A stretch of 64,000 bases of DNA from Lunatimonas sp. (GCF_020832325.1 NZ_JAFIEU010000047.1:62001-126000); one strand, 5' to 3'; shown: positions 17,863 through 27,628, numbered from the stretch's first letter. Made by a program: numbers and translations. The notes: generated by a model not told the origin, from the sequence alone.

Positions 17863-19452
17863 CTATTGATTCATGAACTGCATTGTCAGCTCATCCGAAT
17901 CCCCGTACTGCGCACGTATCTCTGTCAGTTTTTGGTGCATTGTCTCCTGAACCTGAGCATAGTTGGGATTGCCGTAAAGATTGTTTACTTCTTGCGGGTC
18001 GTTCTGTAGGTCATACATCTCCCACTCGTCGATATCGTGGTAAAAATGGATCAGTTTATACCGGTCGGTCCGTACCCCATAGTGCCTCTTCACGTCGTGC
18101 GGTCCGGGATATTCGTAGTAATGGTAATAGATCGCATCTCTCCAGGGAACCTTTTTTCCGGCCGCGGGCTGACGCCAGGACATTCCCTGCATATCTTCAG
18201 GGATTGGCAAACCTGCATAATCGAGGATGGTAGGGGCATGATCGAGGTTCAGTACCATTTGTTGCACTTCCGTACCTGGCTTGATTTCTTTCGGATACCG
18301 AACCAGCAGGGGGGTGCTAAGGGAAGGTTCGTACATAAACCGCTTGTCGTACCAACCGTGCTCCCCAAGGTAAAATCCCTGATCAGAGGTATAGATGATA
18401 ACCGTATTTTCCAAGAGGCCTTCTTTCTCCAGGTAGTCCAAAACCCTACCTATGCCATCGTCTACCGATTTGACCACTTTGAGGTAATCTCTCAGGTAGC
18501 GATTGTACATGAATCTGGCCAGTCGTTCCCGGTCCGGTGCCTCTCTGAGAGGTCGCTCCCCCGGGGTTCCATCCCCAAATAGCTGCTCGTTGGCTGGTTC
18601 GTACACCGCTCTCCAAGCATCCAATTGTTCCTCACTCATTCGTCCAAAGGGAGCTGGCAAACGGCTGTCTTCTCCGGTGAAAGGGTTCTTTTCAAACTTC
18701 ATATCCCAACCCCAATACATATCATCCACAATGGACATGGCTTGATCTTTGGCAGCTGTACCTCTACCTTGATGGTCGTCAAAGAAAGTATCCGGGAAAT
18801 CAAACTCTCGGTCCTCGTACAGATCCAAATACTTCTCCTCGGGCATCCAGTTGCGGTGAGGGGCCTTCGGATGATAGTTTACCGCAAAAGGCTTGCTTCG
18901 ATCCCAGTCGTTTTCGAGCCAATCGATCACAAACTGCGGAATCAATGCCTCACAGTGGCCCTCGAATTTTTCCTCCACTTCTCCATTTCGGATAAACTCC
19001 GGGTTGTAATAATTCCCCTGTCCGGGAAGTGTGAGCGAAAAATTATAGCCCTGAGGTTTCCCCCCGAGGTGAATTTTACCGATTAGGGCAGTCTCGTATC
19101 CCCCTGCCTGCAAAAGCTTAGGGTAATTCTGCTGATCCCAATTAAAGGGCACCACATTATCAATCTTTCCGTTGATATGGCTGTATTTGCCGGTAAGCAA
19201 CACCGCTCGACTAGGTGCGCAGATCGAATTGGTCACAAAACTATTTCGGAACAGCGCCCCCTCTTTTGCCAGTCGGTCCATATTGGGAAAATAGGTACTG
19301 TCCAGCAGACCGTGACCGTAAGCATAAATCGCTTGCTGGGTATGGTCATCGGTCATGATATATAAAATATTCGGCCGCTGTTCTGTTTCCTCGCTTTGAC
19401 AAGAAGCAAAAAGCCAGCTTAACATCAATGTACTTAAAACAATATTTCTCAT
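17863..19452 (-). CDS. Sulfatase, S1 family lipoprotein, paralogue of the 35198 gene
   Basis: This 529-residue lipoprotein (Cys18 in FASC) has the Asp pair in IMTDDHTQQAIYAYG and formylglycine site Cys78 in CAPSRAVLLTG. It shares the same layout, including [28 protein letters not shown] and FDDHQGRGTAAKDQ, with the plus-strand sulfatase at 35198-36796; the two are clear paralogues. GKIHLGG replaces the usual GKWHLG, but the Lys and His are kept. C-terminal YKLIHFYHDIDEWEMYDL is typical of the subfamily. It starts 80 bp after the upstream sulfatase (19532-21007) and fits one transcription unit. Confidence 0.93.
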   Translation of the reverse strand: MRNIVLSTLMLSWLFASCQSEETEQRPNILYIMTDDHTQQAIYAYGHGLLDSTYFPNMDRLAKEGALFRNSFVTNSICAPSRAVLLTGKYSHINGKIDNVVPFNWDQQNYPKLLQAGGYETALIGKIHLGGKPQGYNFSLTLPGQGNYYNPEFIRNGEVEEKFEGHCEALIPQFVIDWLENDWDRSKPFAVNYHPKAPHRNWMPEEKYLDLYEDREFDFPDTFFDDHQGRGTAAKDQAMSIVDDMYWGWDMKFEKNPFTGEDSRLPAPFGRMSEEQLDAWRAVYEPANEQLFGDGTPGERPLREAPDRERLARFMYNRYLRDYLKVVKSVDDGIGRVLDYLEKEGLLENTVIIYTSDQGFYLGEHGWYDKRFMYEPSLSTPLLVRYPKEIKPGTEVQQMVLNLDHAPTILDYAGLPIPEDMQGMSWRQPAAGKKVPWRDAIYYHYYEYPGPHDVKRHYGVRTDRYKLIHFYHDIDEWEMYDLQNDPQEVNNLYGNPNYAQVQETMHQKLTEIRAQYGDSDELTMQFMNQ

Positions 19453-19531
19453 AGCATTTGGTTTTTTTTCGAAGCGCTCAATTTAACAAACGTTTTAGCG
19501 ATCCCCTATAGATTGTTGCCAAAAGGAAAAC

Positions 19532-21007
19532 TCAGGAAGCCCCTTTTGTCAAAGTTGGTATTTGAGGAGGAAGCGTCCCCTCGTTGTCATACGGTATGCT
19601 TCCGTGACTTCCCGGTTTCAAGTTCCACCGATCCAGGTACCATTGTGCAGGGTGAAACTCGTCCCCAATCTTACCCAGCAGCCGCCATAGCCTGCCATCC
19701 AGCCTATCTACTACCGCTGCATACTCGGGATCTGACACCAAGTTTTTCATTTGAAGCGGATCTTGGTTGTCATCAAACAATAACCAAGGACCGTCCAACG
19801 ACCGCACATAGGTGTATTGCGAGGTTTTGACTGCCCTATATGCTCTTTCGTATTCGCCTCCCACTCCCCATGGAGAAGGATGCATATAAAGTACCGCATG
19901 GTCTTCCACCTCAATGTCGTCTGTAAGCACCTGAGACAGGTCATCTCCCTCGTAGGTATCGGGGACAGACAAACCCAGCAAGCCAAAGATGGTGGGGAAA
20001 ATATCCGGCGTGGTGATGGGCGTTTCAACCACCCTACCGGATGTACCGTGCAGAGCGGGGTAACGAATCAGCATGGGTATCCTTGCAGACTCAGCCAAAG
20101 CCACTTGCTTGGCCTTAGGTCTCACGCCATGAGACCCGAGCATTTCTCCGTGATCAGAAGTAAACACAAAGAGGGTGTTGTCACTGATTCCCAGTTCCTC
20201 CAAAGTAGCGAGCAAGTCTCCGATGCTTTGATCCAAGGCCTCGCAATGGGCATAATAACCCTGAGCCTCCAGCTTTACTTCCTCTGCCATGGATTCCGGC
20301 ACATTGGCGGGAAGAATAATTTGGTCCAAGGGATATCGCTCTTTGAATTCCTCCGGGGCGGTATGATGTGGAAAATGAGGTGTGCCGTAAGAAATGATCA
20401 AAGCAAACGGCTTATCCGACCCTTGCTGATCCTGGATATATTGCTGCGCATCCTTGGTCTGCGCAAAAACGTCGTATCCTTCCCAATGCAGCTTTTCATC
20501 CGATTCGCCCGCATAATAATGGGAATGGTTGTAGTTGTGGTCGCAATTTCCCACCTTCCAATAATCCAAAAACCCTTGACGCCTAGCCGGAGGAATAAAG
20601 GCATGCCTGCCATGACCATCCAAGTGCCACTTGCCTATATACGCCGTACTATATCCTCGGTCAGACAATACTTGGCCCAGACCGTATTCGGATTGGGGCA
20701 GGTGGGCGTCGTTCAAAAACATGCCCGTGGTCGTGGGATACCTACCCGTAATCAACGAGGCACGGTAGGGTGTACAAACCGGAATCACCGAAACGGCATT
20801 TCGGAAGTTGAAGCTCTCCGATGCCAATCTGTCCAAATGAGGCGTTTTTACATTTGGATCTCCCGCATAGCCAAGTGCCGATGCCCGCCACTGATCTGCC
20901 AAAATATACACGATGTTTGGGAGTTTCTCCTCAGGTTCCGGTGCGCAACCCATTGCAAAAAGCATCAGGAAAATACCTGTATATAAGAAAGATAAACGCT
21001 GTCGCAT
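19532..21007 (-). CDS. Sulfatase, S1 family lipoprotein (C-T-P-Y-R motif)
   Basis: This 491-residue lipoprotein carries Cys21 in the signal (FAMGC) and the formylglycine site Cys78 in CTPYRASLITGRYP. The metal site begins YILADQW, with a single Asp where most have DD. GKWHLDG, FVFTSDHGEMLGSHG and TYVRSLDGPWLLFDD are further family markers. The C-T-P-Y-R version separates it from the other sulfatases here and suggests a different sulfate position or sugar. It lies 158 bp downstream of the GH106 gene on the same strand. Confidence 0.92.
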   Translation of the reverse strand: MRQRLSFLYTGIFLMLFAMGCAPEPEEKLPNIVYILADQWRASALGYAGDPNVKTPHLDRLASESFNFRNAVSVIPVCTPYRASLITGRYPTTTGMFLNDAHLPQSEYGLGQVLSDRGYSTAYIGKWHLDGHGRHAFIPPARRQGFLDYWKVGNCDHNYNHSHYYAGESDEKLHWEGYDVFAQTKDAQQYIQDQQGSDKPFALIISYGTPHFPHHTAPEEFKERYPLDQIILPANVPESMAEEVKLEAQGYYAHCEALDQSIGDLLATLEELGISDNTLFVFTSDHGEMLGSHGVRPKAKQVALAESARIPMLIRYPALHGTSGRVVETPITTPDIFPTIFGLLGLSVPDTYEGDDLSQVLTDDIEVEDHAVLYMHPSPWGVGGEYERAYRAVKTSQYTYVRSLDGPWLLFDDNQDPLQMKNLVSDPEYAAVVDRLDGRLWRLLGKIGDEFHPAQWYLDRWNLKPGSHGSIPYDNEGTLPPQIPTLTKGAS

Positions 21008-21165
21008 ACGATAATTATTTTTTATGAATGTATAGTTACTGCCAGACCCAATATCTACACCAGAGGCTCAAAGGCGGAAACCTATGTAAAGGTACCACTC
21101 AACCAATGGGATACTAGTTACGTGACATCTGCGTATTATAGGCTTTGGTTTTGGTGTATTCATTC

Positions 21166-24057
21166 CTATTGGACAAACAACACCTGCGATTTTCCCAACA
21201 GACCTGCACGCAGCAAGGGGGTATTTTTGGTAAATCGAGGCTTGGCATTTGTCCGGGTAAAAGGAGTTTGCTCGGGGTTTCTCAAGTCCCCAACAATGCG
21301 GTTGTTCCAGGTATTTACCGCCTTTACCGTAAGGGTATTATCCCCTTCCCTGAGGTGGGGTGTGATGCGGGCTACGAAAGGTGGCAACCACACGATACCA
21401 CAGTCAACACCATTTACAAACACCTGCGCCATCTCCTGAATGTCCTCAAACTGCACGTAGACCTCCATACCAGACTCCAACTGACTGCTTTCCAGTGTCA
21501 AATCCCGCGTATAAGTAGCCGTACCGGAATAGTACTTCGCTCCCTCCTCTTCCATTTCCGACCAGCTGATAAGCTTGTCTAACTTTGCTGCACTGGGGCC
21601 ACCCATCGTACTGTCAAATGAAAGCGTCCAGTCCGTGGAAATATCGACTACCCTTGCAGGTTTAATATCGGATGAATTTCCGGAAAACCCAAACTGCAAG
21701 TCGTGGTGCAGCCTTTTATCGTTCTTGCCAGAGCTCATAGGCCGAAAAACGACAAAGCGAGAAGCAATGGGCTCCAGTACAAAGTCTATTTGTATCCCGT
21801 TGGCTACCTTGGTGTAGGCTACCTTCCGTTGAACCAGCCCTGACTCGGCATCCCAAATCTCCGGTTCCATGTCAGTGTCTACCCGAAAAACCAAGCTCAC
21901 CCTCTCCTGCCGCTCACTGCTGTTGGAAATGAAGTAGATCTCCTCCGAATCGGTACGTCTGTGCACGAAATCTATATGCCTGTCCTTGTTGTCGACACCC
22001 TTCACCTCTACATCCGGCCCCACACCCAACTCCTTCAGGACTTCCTGTATGGATCTTCCCCAGTATACGGCTCCTTTTCCGTAGGTATGCGAAAAGACGG
22101 TTTTGCCATCACAATCTCCCCAGATCTTAGCTGCCAACTCCTTTATCTCCTGATCAACCGCAGGGTATCCTTTCAGGGACGTGGACCGCGTAGGCTTCCG
22201 TCCCAGCACCACGGCTCCTTCGGCTATCAACTGCTCCAATTTTTTCAGCACCGCAAGGGATATATCCTCCCTATCCGGCAACACCAACAGTCTGTAGGAG
22301 GATCCGTGAGGCAACATTAGTCTGCCATCCTGTGCTTCCAGCCTCGTGGTGATTACCTCTTCGTTTACGTAGTCGTACTCGTACCCAGGCAGCTCCCCTG
22401 TAATAATGGGTCTGTCCATACCACAATGCGGGCACTTGGTTTCATCGTAAAAATAGGAAGGAAAGAGTCCCGGCATATCCGGTGTATAGTTGGGATCCAT
22501 GCGCTTGGGCGGTACCAGGTTGGGCGCATCGTCCCCGTAATAAAGCAGCACATCTGCCACAAAATTACCCTGCCGCAATAAGTAGGAAGCACGTGCGATA
22601 TAGTCCATAAAAGGACGGGAGTATTCCCACCAAGTGGCGTTTACATTGATATGCTCGCCTGCATGGTAGACAAATCCTGGCTTCCCGGCGATCTCCGGAT
22701 TATGGGAAAAGGTATGAAAAACCACCTGGTTTAACCCTTCACAAAAAGCCACATCCACCAACTGCTTAAAATCGGTGGGCCCATGCTGCCAATGATTCCA
22801 CCCGGTGAGGGACTCGGAAGCCACAACCTGCTTCCCGTAGATGTGGGCCGCACTGGCAGCTTCCTTGGTGACCCAATGCCGCTGCCGGTTCCAAAATTCA
22901 CCCATCGGCATGTGAGAGCTTCCCAGTGCCTTTAAGGGTTCCACCCGGGGGTGACCGCCATGGCCGGCTTCGGTGATCATTTGGATGCCGTGTTTATCGC
23001 CAATCTCCACCGCTTGGGCGTAGTGATTTTCAATCAACAGGTCACTTACCAAGCGCCTGTAATCTCCCTCAAACCGCTTCTGAATAGTGAGATCCTTTAC
23101 CTGATATCCCTGTAAGATCGGCAGAAATGGAAGAGGATCGTAACCGTAGCGGTTTTCAAACTCCTTGATGAAAACAGGAGTCCAGTCCACCATCTCCCAC
23201 ACCTCATAGCTGTCTAAAAAGATAAATTTCAATTGCTTCTCGGCCGTACTGATTTGATCCAATCGGGAGATCATCTCACCAAGATGCCGGTCCGTTGCTT
23301 GTTGGCTCAAATGATCAATGATCAAACCCGATGAATTTGGGCTGGGCACCACCAAGGGCTGCATCGTATTGCAGGTGAAAAAGGATAGGACTTTCCATTG
23401 CCCCTCGGGCACCTCCCAGTCCAAGACATTTCCGGCAGTAACCTTGTCCTTCAAGTCAATGATATCTGTAGGTTCATAGGACTTGTCTTGTGTTTGGGGA
23501 ATAGCCAATACCGTGATTAATTCACAATGCTCGGCCATTCCCCTGGGTGATTCAGGATTTTGCAATGTTCGCTGAATACGAGCTGGACCTTCCGTCAACA
23601 AGTTGCTGTGTAGCAATTCCTTGCTTCCGTCTTCCAGCGGCGTCCAATCTCCTCCGGAATTCCAGCTACTTGCTGCACTGATCCCCAAATCCAGCCCCAA
23701 CTCGTGACTGGTATCCAAGGCCAGGGACAGGTAGCGAAGCGATTCAGTACCTAAAAAGGACGGCCCGGCGGGAATCATGCCGTCCGGATTGATCAACGCA
23801 CCCAGATCCCAGACAATGGCCCCCCGCATCCCCTTTTCCTTCATCTGTTCCAGCTCATATACCAACTTCACGGTATCTATGTACCCGTTCATCCAAGTCC
23901 AAAGGGCCATGGGACGGTTTTCGGTTGAAGGGTTCAAAAACTCCTCCTCTGAGAGCATTGAAGCTAGTTCGTGGTCATTTTTGGCCGGGCTGCATGCGGC
24001 TAAGTATAGAAAAAATAGCCCTAAGACTACAGCAAAAAACTGAGTTGCTGACGGCAT
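21166..24057 (-). CDS. GH106-type alpha-L-rhamnosidase-like glycoside hydrolase, lipoprotein
   Basis: Start set at MPSATQFF (complement 24055-24057), giving a lipoprotein signal ending YLAAC; the open frame begins 10 codons earlier. The ~963-residue protein opens with RPMALWTWMNGY and KGMRGAIVWDLG, then a long TIM-barrel region with ASSWNSGGDWT, a linker and a C-terminal jelly roll with GMEVYVQFEDIQEMAQVFVNG and WNNRIVGD, as in GH2/GH106 proteins. GH106 enzymes release L-rhamnose from plant and algal glycans. Together with sulfatases and a GH29 fucosidase it points to a sulfated deoxy-sugar polysaccharide such as ulvan or a fucan. The specificity is inferred, not seen. Confidence 0.85.
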   Translation of the reverse strand: MPSATQFFAVVLGLFFLYLAACSPAKNDHELASMLSEEEFLNPSTENRPMALWTWMNGYIDTVKLVYELEQMKEKGMRGAIVWDLGALINPDGMIPAGPSFLGTESLRYLSLALDTSHELGLDLGISAASSWNSGGDWTPLEDGSKELLHSNLLTEGPARIQRTLQNPESPRGMAEHCELITVLAIPQTQDKSYEPTDIIDLKDKVTAGNVLDWEVPEGQWKVLSFFTCNTMQPLVVPSPNSSGLIIDHLSQQATDRHLGEMISRLDQISTAEKQLKFIFLDSYEVWEMVDWTPVFIKEFENRYGYDPLPFLPILQGYQVKDLTIQKRFEGDYRRLVSDLLIENHYAQAVEIGDKHGIQMITEAGHGGHPRVEPLKALGSSHMPMGEFWNRQRHWVTKEAASAAHIYGKQVVASESLTGWNHWQHGPTDFKQLVDVAFCEGLNQVVFHTFSHNPEIAGKPGFVYHAGEHINVNATWWEYSRPFMDYIARASYLLRQGNFVADVLLYYGDDAPNLVPPKRMDPNYTPDMPGLFPSYFYDETKCPHCGMDRPIITGELPGYEYDYVNEEVITTRLEAQDGRLMLPHGSSYRLLVLPDREDISLAVLKKLEQLIAEGAVVLGRKPTRSTSLKGYPAVDQEIKELAAKIWGDCDGKTVFSHTYGKGAVYWGRSIQEVLKELGVGPDVEVKGVDNKDRHIDFVHRRTDSEEIYFISNSSERQERVSLVFRVDTDMEPEIWDAESGLVQRKVAYTKVANGIQIDFVLEPIASRFVVFRPMSSGKNDKRLHHDLQFGFSGNSSDIKPARVVDISTDWTLSFDSTMGGPSAAKLDKLISWSEMEEEGAKYYSGTATYTRDLTLESSQLESGMEVYVQFEDIQEMAQVFVNGVDCGIVWLPPFVARITPHLREGDNTLTVKAVNTWNNRIVGDLRNPEQTPFTRTNAKPRFTKNTPLLRAGLLGKSQVLFVQ

Positions 24058-24242
24058 GATTCTACAAAAGGGTACATTTCTTCCCATACAAAGGTTTGAA
24101 GCAAACTGTATTTTACTAGGACTGGTAAAGGTAGCCCGAACGCCGTCCTTATGCTTCCATCATGTTAACGAAAAAGTGTAGTATTTTAACCCAATTGAAC
24201 GAGACGCAAACAACCCACTGCGCGGCACTCGAAGTACCTGCT

Positions 24243-25166
24243 TTACCGGGTCACTCTCACTTTCTTCAGGAGGTTCTCCAAATCAATAACCCGTTGGACC
24301 AACGTATCCGTCGTCTTTTGGTGTTGGGCATCAAAAGGAATCGAAGCATGTCGGACCAGGTCGGAAGGATAGATTCCTTGTCGAAACAGCAGCCGCTTAA
24401 AAAAATGAATGGAAACCTCCAGGTGCTGATTGGAAAAGGCCAACACGGGCAGAATTTCATAGAAAAGCGTCTCGGCTTCGGTTCTGTTGCCCTGCATCCA
24501 ACGATTGTATATCTCGGTATAGATCCAGTTCATACCGGTAGGCATAAAGGCATGCACTCCCCGCTCCAGGCCATCTATCAGTTGGGTTACTGCCCAGCCT
24601 CCACTCACATGCAGCCGCCCCTCCGTAAGGGCTAGCATACGAGAATACTTGTAGCCAGCCATGACCGTTTCGATCTTGAGACACCTAAACGCCGGCACCG
24701 TTTCAAACAAGGTACAAATAAGGTCTTCCGGCAACCCAAAGCCGGAGGCATCCCAATCCTGCAACATGATCATATCCACATCGAACTCCACCAAGCTGTA
24801 AAAATCTGCCTTAAACTGCTCCTCATTTTGATAAGGTATCTGGAAAAGCACCTGTCTGCAACCAAGATCCATGTAGGATTTTAGTAGCAATTTACTCCTA
24901 GCAAGATCGTTTTCGGCTGCGCCGGCAATGACAGGAACCTGCTGATTTACCTCCTCCAGCACGGTTTGGACCATACTTAAACGTTCTTGATGGGAAAGTC
25001 TATGTACCTCCGCAGCCATGGCAGGTACCAAAAAACCGGCTACACCAGCCTGCAATGCCTCCCGTACATTTTTCCTTACAGCGGTATAATCAATCATTCC
25101 CACTGGGGTAAAGGGAGTGTTAAGCACGGTCACGATGCCGAAAAGCGGGTAACAGGTTTTGTTCAT
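24243..25166 (-). CDS. DapA/NanA-family aldolase-like protein with altered carboxylate motif
   Basis: Start set at MNKTCYPLFG (complement 25164-25166), since 9 extra upstream codons do not match the family. The ~307-residue TIM barrel resembles dihydrodipicolinate synthase/N-acetylneuraminate lyase proteins. The Schiff-base lysine is in RCLKIET and the catalytic Tyr in QIPYQNE. The normal GTTGE loop that binds the carboxylate of pyruvate is changed to PAMAAEV. In this setting it could split 2-keto-3-deoxy sugar acids from rhamnose or fucose, but the altered loop makes a different substrate quite possible. It is the first gene of the long minus-strand series down to 10679. Confidence 0.78.
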   Translation of the reverse strand: MNKTCYPLFGIVTVLNTPFTPVGMIDYTAVRKNVREALQAGVAGFLVPAMAAEVHRLSHQERLSMVQTVLEEVNQQVPVIAGAAENDLARSKLLLKSYMDLGCRQVLFQIPYQNEEQFKADFYSLVEFDVDMIMLQDWDASGFGLPEDLICTLFETVPAFRCLKIETVMAGYKYSRMLALTEGRLHVSGGWAVTQLIDGLERGVHAFMPTGMNWIYTEIYNRWMQGNRTEAETLFYEILPVLAFSNQHLEVSIHFFKRLLFRQGIYPSDLVRHASIPFDAQHQKTTDTLVQRVIDLENLLKKVRVTR

Positions 25167-25407
25167 ATTACCGGAAATCAAATTTAATGTCACTTAGCAA
25201 TATTTCTAGGTGATTTTTTCATCTCTCCTAGCAAAATAAATGTTTTGTAAATGATATTGCAAATCCCCTATTTTACCAGTTAGAGTATTATAGGAGATGC
25301 TAACAGGTTTGAAACCAACTTTGAAAATAGAATGGAATATTTAGGTTAAAACAAAAAACATCACCCTCGCGGGGTAGTTAGATTCGAATCAGATCAACCA
25401 ATGTAAA

Positions 25408-25443
25408 ACAAAAAAGTCCATATGGAAATACCACATGGACTTA
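25408..25443 (-). terminator. Rho-independent terminator after the 147-residue secreted protein gene
   Basis: On the minus strand AGTCCATGTGG and CCATATGGACT form an 11-bp stem (one mismatch) around TATTT, followed directly by a T run (A run at 25411-25415 on the plus strand). It lies 18 bp past the stop codon of the gene ending at 25462, so it closes that gene's transcript. Confidence 0.75.
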
Positions 25444-25461
25444 TCACGGATAATCGACTTA

Positions 25462-25905
25462 TTAATTAATAGATCTGAGCCAATTGAGAGGGAAACGATC
25501 TTCTTGCCCAATATCTTTTTTGAGCGATATTACTTCCCTCACGGCGACTTCGTTCCAGCGAATATCCAAGTATTTTCTAACGACATCGTCATCTCCCCGA
25601 AGAACATTCAAAGAGTAAGTACCCGGCATAAGGCGATTGAAATCTACCAGCACATGTTTTTGGCCTGTGTTTTTTACTTTAAAGGTATACACCAACCGAT
25701 CAATCTCATCCCTTACCCGTATAGTAACCTCCTTATCCATGGGAAGTGAGCGAACATCCAGCTTTGCATATTTGCCCTCCTTCTCAGCAGGAAGCAAAAG
25801 CATATCTTCAGGATTGGCGGTACTTGCATGTGCAACGGTAGAAAAGGCGAAAATCATCAGTAGTGCAACAAATAAGGAAGCGAACTTTTCAAATAACGTT
25901 TTCAT
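25462..25905 (-). CDS. Small secreted protein of unknown function
   Basis: The 147-residue protein has a clear signal peptide (residues 1-28, ending AHAS) and then a compact region of predicted beta strands with VTIRVRDEIDRLVYTFKVKN and GTYSLNVLRGDDDVVRK. This resembles short Ig-like or T9SS-sorting-like folds that pass force or bind partners, but I do not recognise a named family. The tail (DRFPLNWLRSIN) is not a type IX secretion sorting sequence. It has its own terminator and an isolated position between the polysaccharide cluster and the serpin. Its function is unknown. Confidence 0.75.
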   Translation of the reverse strand: MKTLFEKFASLFVALLMIFAFSTVAHASTANPEDMLLLPAEKEGKYAKLDVRSLPMDKEVTIRVRDEIDRLVYTFKVKNTGQKHVLVDFNRLMPGTYSLNVLRGDDDVVRKYLDIRWNEVAVREVISLKKDIGQEDRFPLNWLRSIN

Positions 25906-26233
25906 GATTCAAAGCAGTTAGGTAGTTAAACATAGTTGGTTATAGTAAAAAATACGAAAACAGAAGCATTATTGTTTCATTAGAATGTATTTAAAATTAA
26001 AAATTTGTTATACATTTTTAATGTAAGTATTACTTACTAAGATCAGAAAACCTTTTGCACGATCGTACAGGCATCCAGGCACAACGTGGTTCAGATCTCC
26101 ACGGTTCATCGATCATCCCCACTATAGTCCTAAAATACACAGACAACCCTAAAATAAAATTGGTGTTCCAGCCTGTGGTTGATAACAAAACCTACGAACC
26201 CATGCATCGCAAGCACACCAGTTCGGCAACCTC
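25906..26233. other. Intergenic region with two adjacent palindromes
   Basis: No gene is supported here. The stretch lies upstream of the small secreted protein and downstream of the serpin, both on the minus strand. It contains TACATT-TTT-AATGTA (26011-26025) overlapping the perfect palindrome GTAAGTATTACTTAC (26023-26037), which look like operator sites about 110-130 bp before the secreted-protein start. No exact -7 box was found at a suitable distance. Confidence 0.4.
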
Positions 26234-27490
26234 TTAGAGCGGATTTTCCAACTTGCCCATAAAGAGTATGGCACCACTGTGCTTCTCCTGGATAAAAAAC
26301 ACGAAAGGCTTATCCAAAACCAATGTCGGCGGTGTACTGGGTGGTAAATTGACGCGTTCAATAACTTCTACAATGGTAGCTGCTGCGGCCTCGGTTCCTT
26401 TCTCGTCTACTTCAATCAGCGCCTCATGGATCACCCTACTGATTTTGAGCTGCTCGGTCGGGTTGGAAAAAAGCTTGGTGAAGTTATCCGGATGAAAACC
26501 AAATGGCTGCACCAAACCCAAGGCCATCAGATCATCTGCCATATTGGGGATTTTGTGGCTGAATTTGAATTTCGGCATTTTCAGGATCAAATTACCTTCC
26601 CTAGCCTGTTCCCTCCACTGTAGTAGGTTTTCCATGGTAAGTTTCTCCGCCAACGCCTCTGTGTTTCCATTCTCGCCGTAAAGAATACCCATCGTGAATT
26701 GCCCGGAACTGTAGGGAATCTCGATATAGCCATAGTCCGCTGTATTGAAAACTTTAAAGGCGGCCGGCTCACCCAAATCCATCATATCTACCACCACTTC
26801 CTGACCTGCCTTGGGAAAGAATTTTTCTTTTTTTGTATTCGCTCTGGGGAAGTTATAGGTCCAGTCTCCTTTAAAATAAATCGCGTTTACCAAATACATG
26901 ACCGCATTGGCAGGAATATGATCTAGCATGTCCTTAATCAGATTATTTGTCTGCTTCGCAATCCAATTATTGATGATATTGACAGAGTTCGGGTTAAGCA
27001 TATCTAAGGAAGCGATTTCCGCTTTGTAGTATTCCTGCGCTGTCTGCCTTAGCGGAGGCTGGACTTGGTACCCTTCCCGATACCAGATCGCATTGGCAAT
27101 CGCGAGCTTGACTTTTGGATCCAATTGCAAAAGAAAAGCCGTTAGGTCCCTAGCCGCCTGATTGGCTTCCTCCAAGGTAAGATGCTCTACTTCCAACAAA
27201 TTTTGAAATTGCTCCAAAACTGCGCCTTCGTTTCCGTTCATGGTCATAGAAAGTGCCTGATGTATGCTATAAGGACTAATAAACAGGTTTTTACCTGCAT
27301 TGTCTTTGATAATTTGTTCGAAAAGCTTCAGCGCAAACCTGGTATTTGCATCAGACAATTGCTGTTCCTTTATCGCTAGCTCCCTGATATTGGCAGTAAC
27401 AGGACCGACCAGCATATCTTCTTTCGGAACACAGGAAAATAGGCTATTACTAATAATTGCAATCAAAAGAAAAACGATGTAGCTCTTCAT
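26234..27490 (-). CDS. Serpin-family protease inhibitor, lipoprotein
   Basis: Start set at MKSYIVFLLI (complement 27488-27490), giving a lipoprotein signal ending LFSC; nine upstream codons are open but lack signal character. The ~418-residue body has serpin landmarks throughout, including NAIYFKGDW, the hinge GTEAAAAT, and the C-terminal PFVFFIQEKHSGAILFMG. The hinge is intact, so it should inhibit by inserting its loop into the sheet. Counting from the hinge Gly as P15 puts Arg at P1 (IER before VNLPP), which suggests trypsin-like targets. The stretch after P1 is about five residues longer than in human alpha-1-antitrypsin. Its likely role is protection of the cell surface against foreign or self proteases. 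Confidence 0.92.
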   Translation of the reverse strand: MKSYIVFLLIAIISNSLFSCVPKEDMLVGPVTANIRELAIKEQQLSDANTRFALKLFEQIIKDNAGKNLFISPYSIHQALSMTMNGNEGAVLEQFQNLLEVEHLTLEEANQAARDLTAFLLQLDPKVKLAIANAIWYREGYQVQPPLRQTAQEYYKAEIASLDMLNPNSVNIINNWIAKQTNNLIKDMLDHIPANAVMYLVNAIYFKGDWTYNFPRANTKKEKFFPKAGQEVVVDMMDLGEPAAFKVFNTADYGYIEIPYSSGQFTMGILYGENGNTEALAEKLTMENLLQWREQAREGNLILKMPKFKFSHKIPNMADDLMALGLVQPFGFHPDNFTKLFSNPTEQLKISRVIHEALIEVDEKGTEAAAATIVEVIERVNLPPSTPPTLVLDKPFVFFIQEKHSGAILFMGKLENPL

Positions 27491-27628
27491 AGTCATTTCA
27501 GTTAACGTGGAGGGCACTTCAAATGGATCCTACAAGGTTGCAGCGGAATGCCACCATATTGTTGGATTGAAGCAGTACTACAGTTAGGACGGAATCTTTG
27601 TTAAAAACGCTACAAGGACCACAAAAAT

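Noticed and set aside
19817-20986. Plus-strand open frame of 389 codons
   Set aside because: It lies wholly opposite the sulfatase gene at 19532-21007; its product has no recognisable motif and unusual composition, so it is a shadow of the real gene.
25179-25186. TAAATTTG on the minus strand as a -7 box for the DapA-like gene
   Set aside because: It would leave only a few bases of leader before the start codon, and no -33 element is present.
25208-25230. CTAGG...CCTAG inverted repeat upstream of the DapA-like gene
   Set aside because: Only five paired bases with a long loop; too weak to call an operator or terminator.
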